64,000 nucleotides of DNA from Ktedonobacter sp. SOSP1-85 (GCF_016587415.1 NZ_BNJI01000003.1:1736001-1800000); one strand, 5' to 3'; counted from the first letter of the stretch, positions 18,730-27,454 are shown. The notes: generated by a model not told the origin, from the sequence alone. Program-made: numbers and translations.

Positions 18730-20592
18730 ATGATGAGGCATATTTCCAGACGAACGATGACGTTCCTTCTCCTTATGGTAATGTTTGGCAGTTCGGCACT
18801 TTTATACTCTGGCTGCGCCTTTCGTGGCACCAATGCAGTAATCACGAATGCAAGCAATGGAGCCAACCAGTGGGTTGGTGAAAGCAAAGTTACCGCGCCA
18901 GACTTTGACTTCTCGGTGCCAGAGACTCAGGCGTTGAGCGTCTCCCCACTCTTTGAGCGTTACACTCAAAGCCATGGAGGGACGATAAACCTGGGAGCCC
19001 CACTGACCGCTGCGTTTCCTACAGACCAGGGGTGGTTGCAGTTCTTTGCATCGGGCGCGTTGCTCCTGCCAGTAAGTCAGCAGGGGCATACGCAAGGGAA
19101 CGAGGCCTTGCTGGTTGCCTTAAGCAAGCATGGCGTGAAGGACGCCAATACGGGAATCGCGCGCCTGCCGCTGCTCCAGGCCTTGCTTACGGCTGGCAGC
19201 CAGGTGCCCATTGGTGGTGATAAGAGTCACTTTACCTATATTGATCTACGCAAGGCAACCAATCCTAGTCTCATGCTGGCGGCACCAGCGGCGGGTCAAA
19301 CCGCTACGGCCTCCGTGAGTGGGAAGGGCATCTTCGTCAAGGGAGGGACACGCGCCGGACAGGATGTGGGCCATTTCATTCCACAGTCGCTCTGGAGCTA
19401 TGTCAATCGTTCTGATGTCTCGCCTGACGGGTGGAAAACGGATTTTGGTCTACCACTTACGGAGGCGCTTTCTTTGAGCGTTACGAAGGATGGTGGCACC
19501 CATCATCTGCTGGTGCAGGCATTTGAGCGCGATGGGTTGGTACTCGATCAAGGCACCGTGGACGCCTCGGGTCAGCCTCAGATCCAACGCCTCGATACTG
19601 GCACGGACTATGTGCATACCATTGGCCTGCCTGCCGCCGCGATTAGCGCTAAGCAGACGATCTGGGCGCAAGGAGATACAGCCCTCCTCTCCGCTCCTAG
19701 TGCGGGCCAGGCGGTGGCGCACGTTGGGCAGAATTTCCCGCTGACACTGCTCGGCGATACGAAATGGGACACAGGCATGCTCTGGTACCATATACAATGG
19801 GCAGCGCCAAAGGGTGGTGGAGAGGGATGGGTGCCGGCGAACGCCATTACCTTCACCGCGCCTGGCAATGCACCAAGCCAGGCCTCAATGGACGCGCTTT
19901 CACCGGCTCTGGCAACGTACCTTGCCGGGATCGGCACCAATGCAGGTGCCGTGGTCTACGATGTGTCGCGCCAGCGTTATTATACCTATAATGACACTGC
20001 TCAGTTCATCGTAGCCAGCTCAATGAAAGTGCCCATTATGTTGACATTCTTCGATACAATTGAGCAGCAGGGGCGTGAGCCGAATGATGATGAGATGAAT
20101 CTTCTGACGACCATGATTGAGAACTCCGATAACGACTCGGCCTCGGCCCTCTTCTTTGATAAGATTGGCGGTGCGGCAGGAATTGCAAGTTATATGCAAA
20201 AGATCGGCGTGAGTGGGCTCAATCCGAGTGACGATGCCTGGGGATACAGCACAATTACGCCGCAGACCATGGTGAATCTGCTGACGCTCCTCCAGGAAGG
20301 CAAAATCCTGACGTCCCACGACCGCGACATCGCGCTCAACCTGATGGAGCATATTGAATCTGATCAGCGGTTCGGGGTCGGAGATAGCGTGCCCGATGGA
20401 GCCATGGTGGCGATGAAAGACGGCTGGGTGCCTGGACCCGATGGTCAATGGGCCGTGAACTCTTCTGGCATCGTGACTCTGGGCCAGGAGACCTATATCA
20501 TCTCCATTTATACAATGGAAAGTGCCTCTTTAGAGGATGGGCAGGGCATTGTGCAGCACGTCTGCGACACTGTTGCCTCACTGCTTACCTAG
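18730..20592 (+). CDS. Lipoprotein serine hydrolase, class A beta-lactamase fold
   Basis: About 620 aa. A lipobox signal (LLLMVMFGSSALLYSGC) anchors it to the cell surface. Residues ~60-400 are a non-catalytic region with LGAPLT-type repeats and an SH3-like segment (GEGWVPANAITF). The C-terminal third has the penicillin-recognising fold: SSMK with nucleophile Ser430 and Lys433, an SDN-equivalent (NSDNDSA), and a KTG-equivalent written KDG. It resembles secreted serine hydrolases that act on peptidoglycan or beta-lactams; resistance cannot be asserted. Two ATGs (18730 and 18733) are possible. It is followed by a very long hairpin. Confidence 0.85.
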   Translation: MMRHISRRTMTFLLLMVMFGSSALLYSGCAFRGTNAVITNASNGANQWVGESKVTAPDFDFSVPETQALSVSPLFERYTQSHGGTINLGAPLTAAFPTDQGWLQFFASGALLLPVSQQGHTQGNEALLVALSKHGVKDANTGIARLPLLQALLTAGSQVPIGGDKSHFTYIDLRKATNPSLMLAAPAAGQTATASVSGKGIFVKGGTRAGQDVGHFIPQSLWSYVNRSDVSPDGWKTDFGLPLTEALSLSVTKDGGTHHLLVQAFERDGLVLDQGTVDASGQPQIQRLDTGTDYVHTIGLPAAAISAKQTIWAQGDTALLSAPSAGQAVAHVGQNFPLTLLGDTKWDTGMLWYHIQWAAPKGGGEGWVPANAITFTAPGNAPSQASMDALSPALATYLAGIGTNAGAVVYDVSRQRYYTYNDTAQFIVASSMKVPIMLTFFDTIEQQGREPNDDEMNLLTTMIENSDNDSASALFFDKIGGAAGIASYMQKIGVSGLNPSDDAWGYSTITPQTMVNLLTLLQEGKILTSHDRDIALNLMEHIESDQRFGVGDSVPDGAMVAMKDGWVPGPDGQWAVNSSGIVTLGQETYIISIYTMESASLEDGQGIVQHVCDTVASLLT

Positions 20593-20602
20593 AGTGGGGG
20601 CA

Positions 20603-20684
20603 CGACGCTACGAAAGTACGCGTCTACATATCCAGGACGGGGCATCTCGTCCTGGATATGTAGACGCGTACTTTCGTAGCGTCG
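20603..20684. terminator. Very long perfect hairpin between convergent genes
   Basis: The 37-base arms (20603-20639 and 20648-20684, beginning CGACGCTACGAAAGTACG) are perfectly complementary, with an eight-base loop. It lies 11 bases after the serine hydrolase and 14 bases before the end of the oppositely oriented GNAT fragment. A bidirectional terminator is likely, although neither side has a T-run. Confidence 0.7.
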
Positions 20685-20698
20685 GTCGGAGCACGAGA

Positions 20699-20929
20699 TC
20701 AACCTTGTATCCGTAGGTCTTTCCCAGCTCGCACCTCCTTCTCGTAGGTGTGGTATTGGAAGAGGGTGTGCATGCCAGCGCGCTCATAGAGGCGGAAGGC
20801 ACCTGTTGAGCTAAGCGTGTCGACGTTCAGTGTCATTTTGTGCAGGCCGCGCTGATAAAACTCTCGTTGTATGTGGCGTAAGAGTGCCATTCCCAACCCT
20901 TGCTTACGCCAGGAGTGCCGGACGCCCAG
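20699..20929 (-). pseudogene. GNAT acetyltransferase, C-terminal fragment
   Basis: This strand encodes LGVRHSWRKQGLGMALLRH and continues to a normal stop (LYERAGMHTLFQYHTYEKE). It is the acetyl-CoA-binding half (the R/Q-x-x-G-x-G/A loop appears as RKQGLG) of a GNAT domain. It has no start of its own. It matches the missing end of the fragment at 22724-23467, from which it is separated by a TnpB element. Confidence 0.85.
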
Positions 20930-21042
20930 GTGACATAACGGGCTTTAGCCCGCCACAAGCTGTGCCGTTTCAACGGCGGCAGTGAGGCGTGTCCTGCGTG
21001 TCCCGGCTTTCGCCCTTGCATCGCACAATATAGAACGTATGT

Positions 21043-21071
21043 TTGACAACTCCAACGTCTTGGAGTATACT
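21043..21071 (+). promoter_or_regulatory. Consensus promoter of tnpB
   Basis: TTGACA (21043-21048) and TATACT (21066-21071) are spaced by 17 bases, 45 bases ahead of the tnpB ATG. This is unusually strong for a TnpB gene. Confidence 0.7.
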
Positions 21072-21115
21072 CTACAAGAGACACGATATATTTTCTTGAG
21101 AGAAAAGTACTAAAA

Positions 21116-22651
21116 ATGGCAAAAGCCACGAAAACCATCAGGCAAGCGTTGCAGTATCCGCCACAGTCAGCCCACTCCTTCGCGGAGCATCAGGCGCTCT
21201 ACAATCGTGTCGTGGCCTTCTACTTTGAGGTCATCCAGGCCCATGAGGGCATCCTCTCTCTCAAGAACAAGGAGGCCCTCACCACCCTGGAGAAACTCAC
21301 CCATGCGACGGAGAAGAGCCCCCATCCCCTTGTGCCACTCTCCGACATCGCCCCGGATATCCCCGCGATGTTCCGGCGCGCCGCCATCAATGCGGCCCTT
21401 GGCTCTGCTCGTGCCTTTTTCTCCTCGCTCAAAACGTGGCGAGCTCGCAAAGAGAAGCATGAGGCCAAACCATGCAAAAAGGGCAAGAAGCAGCAGCCGT
21501 TCAGGGAGCGGCCACCGGTTCCGCCGCGCACCTGGAACAGATCCGCGCCCTTCTACGCGGGCTTGTGGAAAGAACGCTCTCAGCACTCCATCATGCTCAG
21601 AGTGTGGACTGGCTCGTGCTGGTCCTGGCTCAAAATAGGGACGCTTTCTCGCGATCTTCCCCAGGGGTATGCCCTTGGAAGCCCGTCCCTGGTTTGCAAG
21701 GGCAACCGTTGGTGGTTGCATACTCCCATCGAGAAACCGTTGGAGACCCCCGCCAAGGTGGTTGAACAGATCGCCTCCAACCAAACACGTCTCTGCGCAG
21801 TCGATGTGAACCTCGACCAGCATCTCGCCGTGTGCACCGTTCAGACCGTCGAAGGCACCATCCTGGCCACTTCCTTCATTGGAAATGGCACAGCGATAGC
21901 GGGCTTTAGGAAGCGATTGCTCGGACGGATTGCACGCAACCGATCTCAGACGGGCGTCATTGCCGAAGGGGAACAGGACAATGTGGCTCTCTGGCGCAAG
22001 ATCAGGCGCCTCGATGAGCACATCGCGCATCAGGTGAGCGCTCGCATTGTCCAGTTCGCCATCGAGCAGCAGGCAAGCATCCTGGTCTTCGAGCATCTGG
22101 GCAACCTGCGCCCGGAAAAAGGGAGGTATTCGCGCCGCAGCAACCTGAAACGCGCCTACTGGATGAAAGGGCGCATCTTCAAGTACGCAAAGTACAAGGC
22201 GTGGAACGTAGGGGGAATCATCATGTGCCGCGTCAATCCGCGCAATACGAGCCGGGAATGCCATCGCTGTCACGCGCCTGTCATGCGCTACAATGAGGGC
22301 GAGTCGGTTGAGGGATACACGCCCGGGGCGCCACTTTGTCTGTGTCCACGATGCCAGATGCACACCCATGCTGACCGCAATGCCAGTCTGAGAATCGGGC
22401 AGCGCTTGATTGAGCGCACGCAAGAACCGTTGAAGGAAAAGCCACATGCTCGTTCGCGACGTGCGACGAGGGGGTCGAAAGACCCAGGTGTTGGGATCTC
22501 CCAGGATGCCGAACGCGAAGGGCAACCATCTATTGCTCAAGCAAGGCAAGGGGATCACGCCAACGGGCCTGGCACCGCCCAGAGGGGATTGCGCCGGATG
22601 GGTGCGCGCCCCTCAGATATGGCTACCACACTACGCCTCCATTTTGAGTAG
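21116..22651 (+). CDS. tnpB: Large TnpB-like RuvC nuclease with extended N- and C-termini
   Basis: At 511 aa this is larger than the usual ~400. RuvC motifs are intact: CAVDVNLDQH (Asp230), ILVFEHLGNL (Glu326) and HADRNASLRIGQR (Asp420). The zinc ribbon is CHRC (382-385) and CPRC (410-413). RuvC-I starts about 50 residues later than in compact TnpB, after a helical and basic region (residues ~100-135, rich in Lys/Arg). About 80 basic, low-complexity residues follow the last motif. Their coding DNA probably doubles as the guide-RNA scaffold at the right end, where repeated hairpins occur. No tnpA is present. It may be an intermediate between TnpB and Cas12-like nucleases; this is inference from size only. 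Confidence 0.88.
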   Translation: MAKATKTIRQALQYPPQSAHSFAEHQALYNRVVAFYFEVIQAHEGILSLKNKEALTTLEKLTHATEKSPHPLVPLSDIAPDIPAMFRRAAINAALGSARAFFSSLKTWRARKEKHEAKPCKKGKKQQPFRERPPVPPRTWNRSAPFYAGLWKERSQHSIMLRVWTGSCWSWLKIGTLSRDLPQGYALGSPSLVCKGNRWWLHTPIEKPLETPAKVVEQIASNQTRLCAVDVNLDQHLAVCTVQTVEGTILATSFIGNGTAIAGFRKRLLGRIARNRSQTGVIAEGEQDNVALWRKIRRLDEHIAHQVSARIVQFAIEQQASILVFEHLGNLRPEKGRYSRRSNLKRAYWMKGRIFKYAKYKAWNVGGIIMCRVNPRNTSRECHRCHAPVMRYNEGESVEGYTPGAPLCLCPRCQMHTHADRNASLRIGQRLIERTQEPLKEKPHARSRRATRGSKDPGVGISQDAEREGQPSIAQARQGDHANGPGTAQRGLRRMGARPSDMATTLRLHFE

Positions 22652-22723
22652 TCCCTACGGGATATGTCTCACGGAGGCGCTTACGGAGCCGTGTCAGAAG
22701 CTGCTGGGCTTTAGCCCATGCGG

Positions 22724-23467
22724 AGTGTCACTAATCCATCCCTGGTCATCCATCGTCTCGCCGCTCACAAGTCCTGCGACTTCGTTCCCATCCCAGGCTA
22801 AGAACATCAGGATCGTGTCAGAGATCTTCCGTCGCCGCCACTCCTCGAAGGTCAGAGGGACGTGTCCGCGCTCATCCTGCGCGATCTCCTCATCGGCTTC
22901 ATAGCAGGCTTGTGCGTCTTCCTGAGGACGAAATGGGCGTACCACGATTCTATCGTTTGGTACTGGTATTGCTGGTAGCTCATTCAGGTCAAGCTGCATA
23001 TGAGCGAAGCTGTACACCTTCTCATAGCCATTCTGATTCAGGAGTCGTTGCGCCCTCCGGTTGCGCTCGCTGATCCAGCTTGCCCCCATGGTGACGCGCG
23101 CTCCTGCCTGGGCCTCGGCGACCCATTCCTGGACGCGCATCTCAGCACAATGGAGCAGGAACCCGCCAATGCCGCGCCCGGTGTACTCAGGTAGCAACCC
23201 CACATTGGCAAAGATCCGGACGCGTCCACTTCCCCTGGCACAAGCATAACCTATGATGCGCCCACTTGATGTTCCTACCACCCACGTATCGGTCAGGATA
23301 TTGAAGCCCTCGGCGTGCCAACTCCTCCAGAGGTGCTCCCTGTCTGAGAGCGGCTTCCCAAAATCCGCCATTTCCTGGGCGATAAGCACCTGCAAGACCG
23401 CCTCTAGGTCGCCTGTTATAGCTGGGCGAACCCAGAAACCATCAGGGAGAGCGATTGCCTTCGTCAT
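22724..23467 (-). pseudogene. GNAT acetyltransferase, N-terminal part (interrupted)
   Basis: This is a tandem GNAT protein. The first domain (residues ~10-150) is complete, with its acetyl-CoA loop GRGIGGFLL. The second starts at VRPFRPQEDAQ and is cut after MDDQGWISDT by the TnpB element; its remainder is at 20699-20929. Reading into the element adds only PHGLKPSSF before a stop. The start at 23467 follows AAGGAG. The protein was probably an N-acetyltransferase of the two-domain type; the substrate is unknown. The first domain alone might retain activity. Confidence 0.88.
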
Positions 23468-23605
23468 CTAAGCACTCCTTGCTATAACCATTTATGATAT
23501 ATCCATAACAGATATAGTAAAGCAGAGGCGCGCTTTCGTCAAGGGCATCTAGGGTCTAAGTTGGCTTGAAGCTACGTAAACGACGTTTAGGCACGTTTTA
23601 ACTTT

Positions 23606-24109
23606 TTATTTGATTGCGATGTTGAGCCGTTCCTGGACGAGTTTCGCAACCTTTGCCTGTTCTGCCTCCCAGGTTCTCCAGACAGAATTTTCCCATTGTT
23701 GGAGCATGTCGATTCTTTGTCTCTCTGGTGCGTTGAGTACATCCAGGATGCTCAGTGTTGCTTTGGTGTCTGGAAAGCGAAATGAGGGCCACTGTTTTGG
23801 CGTTTTCGCAAGAAGCATATGCGCTCTTTGTACCTGTCTCCCGGTATAGTTGTGCTCACATGCCAGGTATAATCCGACCAGGGCAAAGGTCAAAGTAATA
23901 GGTTTGAGGTTTGCTCCTGCATGCTGTGCGGCATATGTATCGACAGCAAACTGGTGAGGGAAACTTGCATCCGGCAATGACAGGGTATAGGCAGATAGCT
24001 GATCATACAGTTCTCTACATGCAGAGGAGGCGTGATAGCGCTCATCGAACTGCTCTTCTGTCGAAGACAGAATGAGCCCACAGCCTGGACACATCACCAT
24101 TTTATTCAC
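23606..24109 (-). CDS. DUF5946 family protein
   Basis: About 167 aa. It begins with a CPGCG zinc-knuckle-like motif and continues with DERYHASSACRELYDQL and HQFAVDTYAAQHAG, features I associate with DUF5946. GTG at 24109 is the start, with AAAGGAGC just upstream. It overlaps the end of the ada gene by eight bases, so the two are translationally coupled. Function is unknown. Conserved His and Cys residues suggest metal binding. Confidence 0.75.
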   Translation of the reverse strand: MNKMVMCPGCGLILSSTEEQFDERYHASSACRELYDQLSAYTLSLPDASFPHQFAVDTYAAQHAGANLKPITLTFALVGLYLACEHNYTGRQVQRAHMLLAKTPKQWPSFRFPDTKATLSILDVLNAPERQRIDMLQQWENSVWRTWEAEQAKVAKLVQERLNIAIK

Positions 24110-25193
24110 AAGTGCTCCTTTTGCTTTGTTCCAGGGCGAGCAGGCGCTGTTTACGCTCAATGCCCCAGCTGTAGCCGCCCAGTTGCCCGTTGTTGCGTAC
24201 CACACGGTGGCAGGGGATGAAGACTGCGACGTGATTGGCGGCGCAAGCCTGGGCAACGGCGCGTACCGCACTAGGCTGGCCGATTGCCTGGGCGACCTCG
24301 CTATAGGAGCGCGTCTGCCCGACGGGGATCGCTTGCAGGGCGCGCCAGACCCTCCATTGAAAGGCCGTGGCCTGGACATCGAGGGGGATATCGGTCTCAA
24401 TTGTCCGTCCTGCCAGGGCACGTTGCAGGTGCTCTATCCACGGGCGCAGGCGTTCCGCGTCGTATGTGCGCTCCGCATAGGGATACTCACGCTCTAGTTC
24501 TGCCTCCAGTGTCTGCCTGGACTCGCCAAAACGGATAGCTGTAAGCCCACGCTCAGTAGCCGCGATAAGCATCTTTCCAAGCGGGCTATCGGCGATAGTA
24601 TAGGCCAGGCGCACCCCTTTGCCTCCGCGCTGGTAGGTCGCGGGCGTCATGCCGAGTTGCACCGGCGTGCGCTCATACACGCTGCTGCTCGATTGATAGC
24701 CCGCGTTATAGAGGGCGCTGGTGACTGGCTCGCCCTCCTGAAGGCGCGTTTTGAACTGCTTCAGCCTGAGCGATTCAGCATACTGGCGGGGCGAGAGGCC
24801 CGTTACCTGCTTAAAGGTGCGTTGGAGGTGATAGGGACTCATATGAAACTGCGTGCTTAAATCGGCGAGGCGCAGGGGAGCATCTATGTTGTTCTCGATA
24901 TATTGACGAACCTGCTCAACCAACTCCGTATGAGGAGAAGGCACCTGATGCTGATCCGGATGGCAGCGCAGGCATGGGCGAAAGCCAGCCGCAACGGCCT
25001 CTGCGGGCAAGCGAAAGAAGCGCACATTCTCCCGCCGTGGGCGACGCGCCGGACAGGATGGACGGCAATAGATGCCGGTGGAGCGTACCGCGAAGACAAA
25101 AGCCCCATCCATCCTCGAACTTCTTATAGTCACAGCATCCCAACACTGCTCCTCATCGAGGGTAGACTGATTATGTGTCTGGACATCAAGCAT
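24102..25193 (-). CDS. ada: Ada-type regulator and O6-methylguanine-DNA methyltransferase
   Basis: This 363-aa protein has three parts. Residues ~15-80 are the Ada zinc domain with four Cys (YCRPSCPAR and CLRCH) that accepts methyl groups from phosphotriesters. Residues ~90-185 are an AraC-type DNA-binding domain (RLADLSTQFHMSPYHLQRTF). The C-terminal domain is the suicide methyltransferase with PCHRVV, whose Cys accepts the alkyl group from O6-methylguanine. ATG 25193 is chosen for the family's usual N-terminus; longer starts exist. It would repair alkylation damage and activate its own transcription once methylated. Confidence 0.92.
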   Translation of the reverse strand: MLDVQTHNQSTLDEEQCWDAVTIRSSRMDGAFVFAVRSTGIYCRPSCPARRPRRENVRFFRLPAEAVAAGFRPCLRCHPDQHQVPSPHTELVEQVRQYIENNIDAPLRLADLSTQFHMSPYHLQRTFKQVTGLSPRQYAESLRLKQFKTRLQEGEPVTSALYNAGYQSSSSVYERTPVQLGMTPATYQRGGKGVRLAYTIADSPLGKMLIAATERGLTAIRFGESRQTLEAELEREYPYAERTYDAERLRPWIEHLQRALAGRTIETDIPLDVQATAFQWRVWRALQAIPVGQTRSYSEVAQAIGQPSAVRAVAQACAANHVAVFIPCHRVVRNNGQLGGYSWGIERKQRLLALEQSKRSTCE

Positions 25194-25538
25194 ACTGGCG
25201 TTTCCCCTTTCCTGATTTCTGCTCATGAGTAAGTATAAGCCAGGAAGAGGGAATAGGCTATCGCTTTCTTGCGCGCCAAACTGAAACTCTTTCCTTGTAC
25301 AAGCATCCACGAAATGCATTAATTGCATCAAATATTCGGCACCGAAGTTGGAGCGCTCCCTCGCGCTGTGGCCAGCTCTCCAAGCGCAACCGCTTGTTAG
25401 GACCAAACTCTCCAATAATGTATTATGTTGGTACACCGCCTGACCAGTTTGAAACAAACTCAGTGATCTTCAATACCATGTTTCAATCCTTCCAGGAAAA
25501 ATAGTGAGGCATGAAAATGAATAGTACTTATATAAGAC
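25194..25538. other. Intergenic region upstream of the Pro T-box
   Basis: About 345 bases between ada and the proB promoter. I see no gene, RNA or repeat that I can support; the ada promoter must lie near 25200-25260. Confidence 0.4.
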
Positions 25539-25568
25539 TTGACAGGGATATATATTTTGTGGTACACA
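25539..25568 (+). promoter_or_regulatory. Possible promoter of the proBAC leader
   Basis: TTGACA (25539-25544) is followed after 18 bases by TACACA (25563-25568). The -35 is perfect and the -10 is weak. It is about 30 bases before the first T-box stem. Confidence 0.45.
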
Positions 25569-25597
25569 TTAAAGAAATCTGAATATCTTTGCTGTCA

Positions 25598-25854
25598 CAG
25601 AGAAGTAGTACGTCCATATATGCGTACAGAGAATGGCAAGCTAGTAGCTGTGAGCTGCCATCGCTAAGCGGACCGAACCCATCCCTGAGCAGGTAGCGAT
25701 GAGCTAGCCGGGTGTTCCCCCGTTATCGGGAAATCAAGTGAGCAATGTTGTGCTGACAGAGCGAGATGTCTCTTCATCATCTCATTGCTAACGAAGGTGG
25801 TACCACGGAAGTAAACGTTCTTTCGTCCTTTGCGACGAAGAGAGCGTTTTTTTT
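25598..25854 (+). promoter_or_regulatory. Pro T-box leader of proB
   Basis: The T-box core TGGTACCACG is at 25798-25807, within AAGGTGGTACCACGGAAG. A terminator follows at 25814-25854 (AACGTTCTTTCGTC paired with GACGAAGAGAGCGTT, then eight T). The likely specifier is CCC at 25678-25680, followed by A and CTGAGC, the same layout as the Ile and Thr leaders. CCC is a proline codon, matching the downstream genes. Uncharged tRNA-Pro should therefore induce proline synthesis. Confidence 0.92.
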
Positions 25855-25866
25855 GTGGTCTCTTCT

Positions 25867-25933
25867 CGAAAACCTGAGCGCGCTTGTCCCCGAATGGAGG
25901 GAGCGCTAGCCACGAGAGTGGCGTTGGTTTTCG
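25867..25933 (-). repeat. Palindromic intergenic repeat, copy 3 (inverted)
   Basis: Read on the minus strand it begins CGAAAACCAACGCCACTC and ends GCGCTCAGGTTTTCG. It matches the copy at 8059-8130 with an inserted CCATTCGGGG-type hairpin as in the copy at 7786. It sits between the T-box terminator and the proB start. Confidence 0.7.
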
Positions 25934-25974
25934 CCTTAAGAAGGGAATCGACCAAGAAAAGGGAAGTTTGAACA

Positions 25975-27117
25975 ATGGCAGGTAGGCAACACCGTATCGT
26001 CGTAAAAATTGGTGGCAGCATTTTAACGAGCGCAAGTTATATGCTGCGTATGGAGCGGCTACAAAGTCTTGTAGACGACATTGCCCGGCTGCGCTCCAGT
26101 GGCTTTACACCGCTGATCGTGAGTTCGGGAGCAGTGCCAGCAGGCTTTGGCGCCTTGAGTGGCACACGCTATCCCACGTCCGTCGCCGAGAAGCAGATGG
26201 CCGCTTCTGTGGGGCAGGGCCGTTTGATGCACCTGTACCAGCAACTCTTCATGCTGTATGACCTGTTGACAGGCCAACTGCTGCTCACCAGTGACGATTT
26301 TCGTGTCCGTGCGCGTTACGTAAACATTTGCAATACTCTGAACTTGTTGTTGCAGCGTGGTGTGGTGCCTATTGTCAATGAAAATGATACGGTCAGTGTC
26401 GATGGTATCAAGGTTGGCGACAATGATACGTTGGGAGCGTTGGTCGCCACGGCAGTGGATGCCGAACACTATATCATCCTTTCAGACATTGATGGTCTGT
26501 ATACTGCGAACCCGCGCCAGGACCCGCAGGCGCGCCTTATCACAACAGTGGAAACTATTACGCCCTACATCGAGACCCTCGGTGGCGCACGCGGCTCGCT
26601 GGGGACCACCGGCGGCATGCGTACTAAGATCAAAGCGGCGCGGATCGCTACCGCCGCGGGCGTGGAGGTGGTGATCGCCAATGGAGAGACGCCCGACATT
26701 TTGCAGCGCATCCTCAGTGGCGAGGAGATCGGAACGCATTTCAAGCCGCGCAAAAGGCCGCTCTCAGGGAAAAAATCCTGGATCGCCTTCGGCTCACATC
26801 CTGAGGGAAAAATCCTGATCGATATGGGCGCGGCGCAGGCTGTGTTGCACCAGCATAAAAGCCTGCTGGCAAGCGGCATTTTGCGGATCGATGGCGATTT
26901 TTCAGAGGGGGACGTGGTCGCGATTTGCGGACCAGATGGCAGCGAGCTGGGACGCGGCATCAGCCAGTATGCCTCGGATGATCTCCAGCGTTTGAAGGGC
27001 ATGCGTTCACAGGAGATCGCTTCTTTAGCATTGGCAAATATGACGACGGTTCCTGAAGTTATACACAGAGACACGCTGGCGCTCTATCGCTCAACGATAG
27101 TAGCTGCCGCACAGTAA
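25975..27117 (+). CDS. proB: Glutamate 5-kinase
   Basis: This enzyme phosphorylates glutamate to gamma-glutamyl phosphate, the first step of proline synthesis. At 380 aa it has the amino-acid-kinase domain (VVKIGGSIL near the start; VNENDTVSVDGIKVGDNDTL; the GTGGMRTK-type loop as TTGGMRTKIKAA). A C-terminal PUA domain spans residues ~280-370 (KILIDMGAAQAV). Proline feedback inhibition is usual for this form. It is controlled by the Pro T-box and is followed by the palindrome and proA. Confidence 0.96.
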   Translation: MAGRQHRIVVKIGGSILTSASYMLRMERLQSLVDDIARLRSSGFTPLIVSSGAVPAGFGALSGTRYPTSVAEKQMAASVGQGRLMHLYQQLFMLYDLLTGQLLLTSDDFRVRARYVNICNTLNLLLQRGVVPIVNENDTVSVDGIKVGDNDTLGALVATAVDAEHYIILSDIDGLYTANPRQDPQARLITTVETITPYIETLGGARGSLGTTGGMRTKIKAARIATAAGVEVVIANGETPDILQRILSGEEIGTHFKPRKRPLSGKKSWIAFGSHPEGKILIDMGAAQAVLHQHKSLLASGILRIDGDFSEGDVVAICGPDGSELGRGISQYASDDLQRLKGMRSQEIASLALANMTTVPEVIHRDTLALYRSTIVAAAQ

Positions 27118-27145
27118 ACTCTGCTGAGAAATGCGCCCTCCCCTC

Positions 27146-27454
27146 GGTAGGGACCCGGTTTAGCGCGTCCCATTGGCGTCAAGTGAAGGTCCGCCGCCCA
27201 TGCAGGAGGGGCCTGGGTGTGCTTCTAAAGGGCGCACCTACCAGGCCCCTCCTGCTAGGCAGCTGCTTTCCCGCCGGGTGGCTGTACTTGCCAAGTACGC
27301 CCCACGCCCGGCTGGAAGAAAAAGGTAGGTTGTGCCCCTGCGCCCCCGAATGGGGGTTTAGAAGCACACCCTTTTTCTTCCGGCATGGGCGTGGGGAGCG
27401 AGCAGATGCCCCTTCACTTGACGCGTATGGGACGCGCTAAAGCTGGTCCCTACC
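27146..27454. repeat. Nested palindromic element between proB and proA
   Basis: The outer arms (27146-27189 and 27411-27454) pair in blocks: GGTAGGGACC, TTTAGCGCGTCCCA and GCGTCAAGTGAAGG. Inside are further pairs: GGTGTGCTTCTAAA (27216) with TTTAGAAGCACACC (27357), and CAGGAGGGGCCTGG (27202) with CCAGGCCCCTCCTG (27241). A smaller hairpin has a CCCCCGAATGGGGG core. An apparent open reading frame across it is best explained by this structure and is not called as a gene. It may be a foldback/MITE-like element or a large structured RNA in the pro operon message. Confidence 0.75.

Larger units (their letters stand above)
20930..22723 (+). mobile_element. IS200/IS605-type TnpB element inserted in a GNAT gene
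   Basis: The element carries one gene, tnpB. Both ends hold a small GGGCTTTAGCCC palindrome (20939-20951 and 22705-22717), the subterminal hairpin expected of this superfamily. Removing 20930-22723 restores an in-frame GNAT junction (ISDT then LGVR). The exact cut could shift by a few bases: another in-frame solution removes about 20935-22725. There is no target duplication, which fits single-strand Y1-type transposition. Confidence 0.75.

Noticed and set aside
22446..22904. Plus-strand frame crossing the TnpB right end
   Set aside because: It spans the element boundary and runs antisense to the GNAT gene; no motif.
24110..24421. Longer N-terminus for the DUF5946 protein
   Set aside because: It would overlap ada in another frame; the GTG at 24109 has a strong ribosome site.
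27183..27440. 85-codon open frame across the pro palindrome
   Set aside because: It lies within nested inverted repeats, has no ribosome site and an unlikely composition; structure explains it better.
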